The notes under the pieces: generated by a model | The model's database searches: none | The model's input: the letters and a program-made list of their open reading frames with translations, nothing else | Told to the model about the DNA's origin: nothing | Position numbers and translations under genes: made by a program | Part shown: one piece after another, positions 41,801-53,800 of the stretch | How the letters are laid out: each line of letters opens with the position of its first letter | How positions within the stretch are numbered: the first letter of the stretch is position 1 | Assembly (NCBI RefSeq): GCF_029227915.1 | Contig: NC_079889.1 | Coordinates: forward strand, 1,738,001-1,798,000 | DNA: 60,000 bases | Reading direction: 5' to 3' | Origin: Hydractinia symbiolongicarpus | Lineage: Eukaryota > Cnidaria > Hydrozoa > Anthoathecata > Hydractiniidae

Positions 41801-44800
41801 ATATCTTAGAAAGATTTGCTTGAGGTTGAAATGCATTCAGGGCGAGATAAAAAAAAATTCCCCATAAAACAAACCTTACCTCATTATAAAAAAATTCAAG
41901 TTCGAAGTCAGTAATAAAACAAAGTATATCCTATTTGTCATTTTTGTCCCCTATATTCCTTATTAGTGTTTCGAGTCATTTCTGCAGCAACATGAGCAAT
42001 GAAAATATAGATAATGCTGATAATTCCTTCCCCAGAAAAACTCCAGTTTGCTAATTACTGTGGTTACCATTTTGTGTGACAGACAGAGGTATACGGGTAT
42101 TACAATATAGATTATCTAATAGTTTTTTGTCACTGATTGTAAAATCCAAGATGGTATATACTAACGTGCCAGAGGTGTGAAGAGCGTTTTCTTCATCTTC
42201 GCATAGTCTTAAATATGTTTTTGAAAGTTCTGCTTTGCCGTTAAAACATCTCTTTAATTATAGCCGTATTCCGTCTGTATGTCTCTGCGCAGACCCCCCG
42301 CTGAGTTAAAAAATCGTGCTACGGAAACACAAATATCAAGTGCTATATATTTTTATCCACTTTGTTGCGACGGGTAAATATAAAGGACGGGCGAACCCGT
42401 GAATTTTTCCACGGGTTAACGGCTTCTATATTATAATACCCGTACACGTCTGTCGGTCCGTCCGTCTGTCTGTCACGAAAAATGGTAGCTTAGCTGCGCA
42501 GGTAGCGAGACGCACGCAATGCGGTATAAAAGGACGGGCGAACCCGTGGATTTTTCCACGGGCTAACGACTAATCTATATTACAATACCCGTATACGTCT
42601 GTCCGTTTGTCCGTCCGTCCGTCTGTCTGTCACGCAAAATGGTAGCTTAGCTGCGCAGGTAGCGAGACGCACACAATGCGGTATAAAAAAAACGGGCGAA
42701 CCCGTGGATTTTTCCACGGCTAACGACTAGTCTATATTATAATACCCGTATACGTCTGTCCGTTTGTCTGTCTGTCACGCAAAATGGTATGTTAGCTGCG
42801 CAAGTAGCGAGAGTCACGCAATGTTGTATAACAAGGACGGGCGAACCCGTGATTTTCCCACGGGCAACCGACTATTCGTCAAATTATCGGTATGTGAAAG
42901 CACAGCGAAAAACGCGAAACGGATCGGTTTCAAAGAAGTGCGTAAACAATAGAAATTTGAATAAAATTTAAATGGACATCGCTTAGATGTACCTCCTTCT
43001 CTTTTTAAACCTGTTGGACTCCTGAAAAATAGAACGTGTAAATCTACCTTTGCCATTCATTGTGTTTACTCCAGTCTTCTTGCGAGAGAATCATCTTTTT
43101 GTTAACAGGATCATCATCTTTGCTAACAAACAACTCACAATCATCATCACAAGAACTGTAGAAAATGTAGTCGCCATCTTGAGGAGGTAGAAACCAACCA
43201 CGAATTCGTTGACCGTAATAGTCGCCAATATTAAAGGGAGCATCGAAATCTTCAATACTATCTCTTGCATCAGGTTCATCGGGAAACTTTGGACTGGCAT
43301 TCAGTGCTGCCATGCCATTTAAGTCTTGTGGCAGGTCGGTATAAACTTCACGTATCAAACCATGAGATGAAGCTGTATGGAAAGTTAAAGGTGAGTTACA
43401 GGTATAATATAGGCAACTACTTTATTTATTAACAAAAATTCTTATTTTTCGTGGACCTTATTTTCGGGAATAGCGGCTTGTAGGATTCGACGTCAAGCAA
43501 ACCATTTTGCGAATTTTAGGTGAGGAATAACGAAATAAAGTACTGTTGCGAGTGTTGGCTAAATTTGCAAAATTAGTCCCGCAAATTTAAATTCTGAAAG
43601 ATTTAATTCAGCATTGATTAATCCTAATAAGGAAGTTACACCGACAAGACTAGAGAATACGATATGTCTCATCTCGAACGAGCAAGTTATACTAGCATGG
43701 ATTGAGTATCTTAAAGTCGTAAAAACACTCATTTTTATGGTAAGTAGATTTTGTTAAATATCTAACAACGTCACAACAGAAAAATACATCATAAATCTTC
43801 TACATATTTACATGGTCTATAAAAACACGACGTATTCAACAAATACATTAATTTCATGACGATATTGCAATTTTAGCGTATCTTTGTTTTTGTTTCTAAG
43901 CGAATTAACATGCGCGTGTTCTGTGTTGCTTTTAAATTCGCGATTCCTAAAAATTAAACCTTTATTTTGTTCTAAAATTTTGCGAATTTGAAAAGTGTTA
44001 ACAGAGAGTAAAATATAAAATGAGACAAATTTCAAATAAACGCGGAAAGTGCTCGTATAAATTATAAGTTATCTAGAATCCTTTTGTGAATTAAACAATG
44101 ACCTTAAAAAAAATATATAAATAAAAAAATAAGAAATTATTTTCTATTAATGTCCAAATAATCTGTCGTGTATTGTCCATACATAACCAAAATATTCATA
44201 TTTTGTATCTCCACATATCGATGTAACAAGTTCCCAGTCTTCGAAATTGCAGGAGAAAATTTCATTCGTGATTCTGTAGTCTTTCTGAAGTCTCCTAATG
44301 TTGACATTCCCTCTTTCATTCTTTTATTCCTGCAATTTCGAAGAGAAAAATGTTACAACCAATATGTCGGACACTTCCTGCAGAGAAAACAAAAACATAT
44401 TTTGTTTGCATGTAGTTTAAATAAACCGTTGAGAATTAGGGAAACCGTTGAGAAAAAGGGAAAAAAAGAAACAGGGGGCAGCATATCGGTTTGCGTCAAT
44501 TTGTTGAAACTAAGGAAAAAATTACGACCATTATTTTTTCTTCTTCAACGTTTCGGGTGTACTATTTCACTTCTTTACAAATATAAATAAAACGTTCATT
44601 TGAATTTTCCATTAATTTTCAGAAAAATATCTTACCATTTCATTGTATTACTATGTAAATGAAATCGAACTTACCTTCAGTGGAACTTCTTTTTCTTCTT
44701 CTTCTTTTTCTTTTTCGTTTATGTTTCATTTTGTGATGTCTTAGATATCTTCGAATATGTTTCGGTGTCGGCATGTTAGAACGAAGTACTATCAAAAAAA

Positions 44801-47800
44801 AGTAGGTATAAGTTCAGCTTACCTGCAAACCGAAACAAACAAAATAGAGTAATCATATTTCTTCAATTTGGTTGGATATTTTGTTAATTACCTTATACGT
44901 ACTAATTTTCGCGCATATAGCGAAAAAAATGTGTTTTGCGCGTATAACTTTTCGCTAAAATTAAATTCCCCGTAAATAACAAAAAAAAAATAATAAAAAA
45001 GTTCTGGGCTTTAGACGCAATATAAATCGGTTTCTTTTTTAAAAAATGCGGTATCATTTTCGCTAAATGTTTTAGCGCGAGTTTTCTTTAATAAATTTCG
45101 CTCAACGACATTTTTTTTGCGCTAATGCGCGAAAATTAGTACACACAAAAATCAGCACGATATTCTATTTAAGCTTTTTTATATCTATGGAAAAAGTTTA
45201 TCAGCTAATCAACTGTGTGCCATTTCTGACAAACTCCTGAATCTTAAATAAACTCCTGAATGGAATCCTAACTTTGATCATACGCACCTTGAAGTCTATC
45301 CAAACCTGACACAGTTTGTTTTTTGTGTCCAGCTCCATGCATTTCATCATGGTGTAGCATTGTTATATTTGTATTTGATGGGAGAGGCTTCGTTCCCACT
45401 GGTTTTGCAAAATTGCCTTGTAATACTGGAACAGAAGAATAAAAATAAATTAACAATTAAGGTCCCAACTTTTACCCTTTTTTTTAATGGGTATTACTGA
45501 TTTTGCGATTTTGCTGCTATAATTGCTCTCAATTGCAGCAAATCATAAACATCCCTTTCTTGCGTGTATTGATTTCTAAGTCTTACAAAAAATCGGAATT
45601 TGAAAAAGTATAAAGGAAATGGTAGGTAACATCCTTCCTTCTTTGGTATTTTTTGTAATTGTCAAAATTTTTTTGCTAAGAAAATCAACCCCAACAACAT
45701 TATTAAAGTTAAGGTGTATATCAATGAATCAAAACCAATCTAGATGGTGAAAGAAGGCTGTTTACGTTAAATCGTTGTCGGTCGCAACTCTCAATGTTTC
45801 GAAGTCTACACTCAATATACACCATCTCCATTACATTAAAGATGGCAGCGTTTACCAATTTTTATTGGTTACTTAAAGCTGACATATTACGGGAGCCGCG
45901 GGAAAAAAAAATTCCAATGCGCATGCACACTCGCTAAAACGTGACAACTTCGAGAATTAGTTGGTAAATAAAAAAGGTAAAGAGGGATAAAAAATATTAT
46001 TTACCAGGCCTCTGAAACACAGGTTGTATGGGCGGTGGTTCGATAAAATTGATTGTAGGTGCTGGAGGTGGTTCCATGTTGACAATAAGTGGGCGCATTA
46101 CAACTTGTGCTCCAAGATATTGAGGTACTACAAACGAAAAGAATAAGAACTTAAGAGCGGATGTACCGGCTCCTAACTTAAGAGAAATTGGTGTGTCTAA
46201 AAAAATTCTCCTGAATTATTTTACACATATAGCGGATTTTGAAGACTTTTTGAGGTTGGAGAGGGAATTTCGCTGAGCTATGTTCGCGATTCAAGATTTA
46301 AAAGTCTATTTCGAGGAGCTTCACAATTCCCTTTATCAAAACAAGAGTCACATAATGTTATGTTCGCAACTGTTTGTTATAAAACGGCGATATAAAACTA
46401 AAAAAATTCAAAGATTTAATTTCTACATTACGCACATTACAGAACGGTGGCAAACAACACTATTTAATACCATATACCATATGATGTCATATGATACGAT
46501 ATGATACTATATGACATCACACGACACTATCTGATACTATGCAAGATATGATACTATATCATACTACTATATCATATAGTATCATATAGATCCTATATCA
46601 TACTATATCATACTATCTCATACTATATCATACTATACCATTTCTAATACTATATCCGGCTATATGATAACCTAAAACGAAAACGCAAACTCACGTGGTC
46701 TTGTTTGCTGTATAAAATCTTCAGTGATGGGTCGCACAAATCTTCCACTTGGTAACTGAACACCTACGGAGAAGTGATCATCTCCTTCGCCGTGCTTCAC
46801 CGCAATGCCTTCCATGTAATAAGTTCTATTCATCTGCAATTCCACTTCGCCGCTTGACTGTTCATCAGGATTTCTAAAAATCGTGATAGTTGGTTATTTA
46901 CTAGAAGTCAAACTTACGAAAGACGGCAGTGTTAAATATCTTATTAACTTAAATTTTGCGCTTATGCTAATTTTGCGCATCCAATTCTCCCTTACTAACT
47001 TTTCGTGCTACTTTTTAAATTTTAATTTTAAAAAGTTATTTTCTTACTTGAAGTTTAAAAAAGGATTAAAAATGTTTATTTCGGCATACAATCATTAACA
47101 TTTGCGTTGACTTTATCAACTTAAAGGACAAGTCTCGCAAATATTCTGGCAATATCGACCGAAAACAGCCCTACGGTTGTACCACCCTAGGACAGCCAAA
47201 ACGTCTGAAGACTAAGTTGTCATTGAAAGTGCTCGCAAGTTTTAGAAAAAGTATGGATTAGGCTGCTCAAACATGAACAGTGCAGGTCAAATATAGCGAG
47301 TCCAATAAGCTAAATATGTGTTTACTGGAAAGGGGGTCCTTACAAAAACAGGCTGTATTTTAATGTTACGGCCTGTTTTCGAAAGACATAAGCATAAAAG
47401 ATACAAATTAAATAGGATTTTTAATTACTGAAAAAAACGTATGTTTCAAAAGGAAAGGTCTTCATTAGTTTCGCTATCTATTTTTCGCGCACAGCCATTC
47501 TTCCTGAAGCGTTTTCTTGCAAAAATTGAGTAAATTAAGGCGTTTGATTTCATTGGCTCACAAGTTTTGCTAAACACTATTCTCTGGTAGAAGATAGCTT
47601 TCAGCTTTCAGCCATAATGGTACCTTTGTAAGAAATCAATTGAGTGGTTGGTTTAGGTTTCAAGCTCTACTTACAAGTCAAACTGGTTATGTGCAGACGG
47701 TGACATTTGTGAAATGATTTTCTTTTTATTAATCTCTTGCTCATCAGGACTGAAGTAAAGTTCGCACGAGTCTGAACATGACGTGTAGAACACATAATAA

Positions 47801-50800
47801 CCAGATTCCGGTGCACGAAACCATCCGAACATTCGTTGACCGTAATCTTGGCCAACTCTTTCAGGAGCATCGAAGAGTGGTAGCACGCTTCTAGCATCGG
47901 GTTTTTCGGGATAGTGCGGACTCGTCACCAGGCCATATAAATCTTGTGACCTCCAACCCAGTCCTTTGTAAATTTCGCGGATGACACCAGATCTCACTAA
48001 AAAGTATTATTTTTTTATTGTTACCAATATGCGTTAGGGTTTAGTTTCATTTTATCACATTAATATGTAATAAACAGAAAGTTGGATAGAAAATTAAGAA
48101 GAGTTAAAATAAAAAAATAAAAAATGTAAGATTTTTTTTAATAGATACCCTGGCTTATTAATGTAAACTTTTAACAGATTTTTTAGTATAATCAAAAAAC
48201 AATTATCAAGATTAAGGATTACTCAATGTCTTTCCAACAAAAGATGATCAAATTTAGTTGCATCAAATTTAAAAATAATAATTTTATAAGGGGCGAATCA
48301 TATTAACAAAAAATCAAAAACATTTATAATAGATGTAACTTACGTATCGTTTTGTTTGTCAGAGAATCAAGTCCTCTTCCATCAACAGCAGTAATACTAT
48401 TACTGCCGGAAGAGTTGTACCGTTTCGTTGTAATGTTGTGTTTTTTACGTCGTTTTTTACGCCTCACATCCGCAAAATCAATATACGATCGTTTCCTTCC
48501 CTTTCCTTTCCCCTTTGGTTTCTTTTTAGACTTTTCTTTGACTAAATGCAAAGTATTCACATCAGTCCTTTTAGATTTTCTAACTACAGTCCCATTGTTA
48601 AATTCTTGATGCAAGCTACCACGTTTCACACCAGTCAAACTAATTCCACCAAAAGCGCCACCAGAAGCCCCAACGGAGCCAGCTGGGAAAGCCATAGATG
48701 CTGTAGAGAAGGATCTTATAAGCTGAGCAGCGGGAGAGCCTGGTCCGTTTAATCCTGCTGAGATCTTCTGATTCGAACCGCTCATAGTTGATACAGAACC
48801 ATAAGGTCCTGAACCAACGTAATCTAATGATGAGAGATAGTAAGATCTAACTAGCATAACTTTTTATTTATTTATTGTTTTAAAGGGGCTACGATCCGGT
48901 TAAGATGCTTGCATTCCGGCAAACGCATTAAGAATCCGGCAAACGCATTTTGCGCAATGAGCAGACCAGCGCACTTTGCTCGCTGGTTCAATATTTTTTT
49001 TTCGAAAAGTATATTACAAAGAAATATTTCAGCAAGACTCATTCTGGATGAAAACATGACCAAGAATGGAGAAGATAAAAATTCTAGATATATCTATATG
49101 TTGGAGTCTGTAAATTACATACATGTCGGAAAAATAGCCAGTTTGTTTTTCGCCGCCATCTGCTCGACTTTTGTGTAAGTCACTAAAGTCGAAAAACAAC
49201 AGCCGTTCTGTAGCCCTTTTAAAAACACAAAACCTTACTTTAAATGTGTTGGGAATTCTGTTGTTTTTTTTAATTAGAGGGTAATATAGACCATCTAAAT
49301 CACGAGGAGCTGTTCAAATGAGCCTAACCATATGAAATTGTCAATGCTTCAAATTTGCCATTCCCACGAAATTACACTTGCGTGTTTTTTTTTGAAAATT
49401 GTATGGTTTGTCATCCGCAGGTTAGATTGCTGCGTTGTGCATACATTCCAACTTCGAAATTGGACTGCAGTATGGCGTTTTAGTTCAACCATAGATACTT
49501 TATAATATTTTTAGTAGCTTTTAGTGTATTAGTCAACACTCCCTTAGAATGAAATCATCTGAGAGCTTAGAGTTTTTGTTCCTTTTCTTAAGATCTTTAG
49601 CTTGCTCTATTTACATAGTCCGACATAAAATTAATTTAATTATCCTGACAAGTGCGTGTCAACTAACGTCGTGGTTTATTATCGCGTAATTGATATCGTA
49701 AAATAAATGTCAGAAACATAGAACTCAGCTGCCCAAAGTTGGAAGTTAGTGTAAATAAAGATGGCAGGTCAAGTCAGCAGTTTATGTCACGTCGTATATG
49801 TCATGTTTTCACATGAAGATTCTTACATTTTTTCTTGGATCTTCGACGTTTTTTAGATCGTTTTTTCTTGGACGGAATTTTGGAACGACCCGCTAGGGTT
49901 GGTAAAGAGGCTAAAAGCAATAATAATAATTAGGCAGAACGCCTTTTACGTACGAATCGATTTTCGCTGTGATACCATTTACATTTCAGTGATCGTATAA
50001 AAATTTTTACCTGACTTGAAATCGAGGCAGCTAAGCTCTATGCACACGAAGAAAATTAAAAAACATTATTGTAATTATCTTACCCCCGAGCCCCCCACCT
50101 GCCAGTCCTCCTCCTCCTCCAGCACCACCCAGAGCAGCTAATGCTCCAAAACCACCTCCACCTCCACCCCCGCCTCCACCAAGAGCCGCCAGTGCTCCTG
50201 CCAAGTCTCCAACACTTGCTCCAGCACCTCCTCCGCCACCACCACCACCACCGCCGCCAGCTGCAGCACCACCCCCTGCAGCTCCCATTGTACCTAAAGT
50301 AAACATAATCGTTTAGACCCAATGAAAGGATGTTGTTATCAAATGCAGTAAAATGAGTAGTACTTACCCATAGCTCCCATTAAACCCATAGCTGTTGTGG
50401 CAGCATTTGCTGCATCAGTAGCAGCTTTGGTTAATGTTTGTTGAGCAGCCACTTGTTGTGCTGCAGCCATGGCAGCCTGACTTGCTTGGGCAGATTGAGC
50501 AGCAGCGGCCGTCTGCGCCATTGCCTGTTGTGCTAAAAATAATAATAATAATAATAAAAATAATAATAATAATAAAAGAAAATACCAACTACTGATTTTT
50601 ACATCCTATTTTGGACCAAGTGCTGTTGTTCACAATACATTTTAAAAATAATTTTCAATTTTCATTTTGAGTCAACCAAATGATGGTAGGGATTTGTCAT
50701 CGTCATCAGTTGAAAAACCATGGATCAAACCTGAAAAAAAAGAAATAATTACTTATTTTAACTTTGCCGAAATCGATTTCATACTGAATTAAAAATTTTA

Positions 50801-53800
50801 TAAAAACACAATAAAATTCCTCATGCAGTTGCGCTATCAGAGGTTTGACCCATGGTACTTCTGCAGTTGAATGTTGACCTGTCATGTGATGTCATAGGAT
50901 GTCAATATGCAGCAACATACTTACACTTCCTGTGTTTTTTCTTTTTCTTCTTCTTTTTTTTCTTCTTTCCTTTTTTCACCTTACGCAGCAACTTAGAGCG
51001 TTTATCAAACTTGCTGTATACACCACTAAGATAACCATTATTTCCTAAAAGCGAGTTTCCTCCCAGCATGCTATTCGTTAGAAAACTATACCCAGGTGCA
51101 TTGCGTCCTCGCATCCTAGCTATTTTGTTGATAATAGCCAGTTTATTGACACCGTTTCGAACTGCAGATAGTGTGTGCATGCGCGCTTTGGTTTGACTCT
51201 CAACGAGATAATTATTAACGAGCACGGCACCACGAGAAGGTGAGATCTGAAGATCTAGTGCAATATTTGGACCAATAGCGACAGTGAAAGATGGTAGACC
51301 ATTGACTGTCAGTGATACGCCATATTGTGAATCCATAGCAACAAAAGATAACACCTTCAAACCTTTAAAAAATGGAATCAACATAGAAAATGCGTTTAAT
51401 TTTTTTAAAAAAGCAATCCCAAATCCCCCTAAAAACATGCACCAAGCAATAACATTGTTAAACATAAAAAATTATAATACCTCCAGAACACAGGATGGTT
51501 TGTGCTGTTGCACCAAGTGGCCCTAACATGATATTATTTGGTTGACATGAACTAGCTGTGAGGCGGCAACCACGTACGTATTCACTGTGCACGCTAAGAT
51601 GAACTTCATAAGCTAAACAAAACATACGAAATAAGATAACAATTTTTCATCATGTGTAAACAAATAGCTTCTCTCCTGTATAAAATATTTTCGGTTAGAG
51701 GATAAAATTTCAGAAATTTTACCCATAAGTAATCATTTACGCCACTGCCATCAATGTTCGCAGATTGGTTTAGGACTTAGCATGTTGCTTGCTTATATCC
51801 AAAATATTAAATGCTATTAATATTTGTACTGGTGTCAGTGGATAGCGCCGTAATACTGATATTTGCAAGGTGAAAATCAAAAAATGTTTCCTTACAGTTT
51901 CAAACTGCAATAACAGTACCTACCTCCGTGTAGCTTATCAATTGGTCCGGTTGGTCCTCCATGTCCGGGCAAGCCAAGTTCCTGTGGTTCTTGTTGTTCT
52001 TGTTCACCTTTGCCTGCAGCAGGCTGAGCATGTGCTCCTGCAACAGCTGCAGCAAAACCTGCCCCAACAGCTGGACCTATATTGCCTGTATTGAGTTGAG
52101 GCACTACTGGTGCCATTGCAGTAAGATTTGTTGGTTGTGCGTTCTTGACAAAATGAGCATGCGCTAAGTTAGTTGTGGCTTGCAAAGATGCTAATAACAA
52201 TAAATTGCTAAACTTTACTAACATAGTACAAAACGATATTTTTTCTTTCCTAAATATACGAAGAACAGCACTTGGTCCAAGTCATAAACAAAAAGATATT
52301 ACAAAAGAAAAATCTATACCAATGGCAGCTCCTAAATTAGCAGCAGAACCAGCGGCTGCAGCAGCATCAGCACCGCCACCACCACCTCCACCACCGCCTA
52401 AAAATGAATAAATAAAATTTATTTTGATTGAAAATAAAACAAACTAAAAGGTATTAAATGCAAGTAATTACCTCCACCACCGCCACCACCACCGCCGCCG
52501 CCACCTCCGCCACTACTTTTACCACCACCGCCTTTATCTTCTAAAAATAAAGTTTATAAAAAATGAGATCATTTAGTCATTCTCTATGTTAAACAAGTTT
52601 AATATCTTAAAATGGTATACATAAAATCGACCAAATTTCCTCTGGTGAGATAAAAATACGCCATCTCACAACAGTAACGAAGATTGGAAGTCATGTAAAA
52701 CTCTTTGACAACTTAAAACCAAAGTAAATATAAAATGGAAACTTTTGAGTAAATTTAAAGGCATTTTGGGTATGTGTTATGCTAAAGCAAAGTTGAAAAC
52801 TAAAATGTTTTAAAAATAACCATCACTGATCTTATGTTTGCTAACCAGCTGACAATTTAGAATATTTCAAGGTTATCTATACTATAATACCCGTATACGT
52901 CTGTCCTCCCGTCTGTCTGTCAAGCAAAATGGCAGCTTAGCTGCGCAGGTAGCGAGACGCACGCAGTGCGGTAAAAAAGGGCGGGCGAACCCGTGGATTT
53001 TTCCACGGGCTAACGACTAGTAGTAATAATTAATTTAAAATGTTTTATTGTATGCTAAAAAAACTGGAAATAAATAATTATATACGATATTTTCGAAGTC
53101 GCAGTAAATCGAAAGTAACACTCGTAAATTCGGAATAGATGCTATTTCGAAATTGCGAATGTTAGTATATCTATATTATAATACCCGTATAAGCCGTCGT
53201 CTGTCTGTCTCTGCGCGGACTCCCCGCTGAGTTAGAAAATGATGTTACGGAAACACGAATATCAAATGCGGTAAATTTTTATCGACTTTGTTGCGGCGGG
53301 TAAATATAAAGGACGGGCGACCCCGTGGATTTTTCCTCGGGCAACGACTAGTCTATATTATAATACCCGTATACGTCTGTCTGTCTGTCTGTCACGCAAA
53401 ATGGTAGCTTAGCTGCGAAAGTAGCGAGACACACGCAGTGAGGTATAAAAAGGACGGGCGAACCCGTGGATTTTTCCACGGGCTAATAACTAGTATGTTT
53501 AAAATCTTCTTAGAGTTTCAAGTCTTTCAAGGCTAAAATAGACGGTAAGTTTAAACTGACCGTTTAGTTGTAAGTAAAAACTTGCGTTATGTTTAGTTGC
53601 AGGTAATAAACCTATCCACACGTTAAGAGTCAGTGTGGGGTAAACTGACTGGCAGGAAGAACAAAGACCACAAGCTGCACCTAAAATTTACGGAATTCAG
53701 TACCCCCCTCCCTCTCTCCCCCCCCCCCCCCAAAAAAAAAAAAAAAAACGGGGTATAAGAAAGTCATTCAGTGAGAAAAAGCAAATTAAATGAATAATAT

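Noticed and set aside
44168-44590. Plus-strand 140-codon open frame in intron 16/17
   Set aside because: Runs through an inverted-repeat element, has no recognisable domain and no codon or splice support.
52164-52319. Firm split into two genes between exons 4 and 5
   Set aside because: A signal-peptide-like start exists, but exons 4 and 5 join in phase 1 like all neighbours and no polyadenylation signal lies just after exon 4. Kept as a finding, not as the main model.
50080-52411. Poly-Pro and Trp/Arg-rich frames opposite or beside poly-Gly exons
   Set aside because: GGN tracts read as CCN or TGG in other frames. The Gly frame alone gives phase-1 exon joins.
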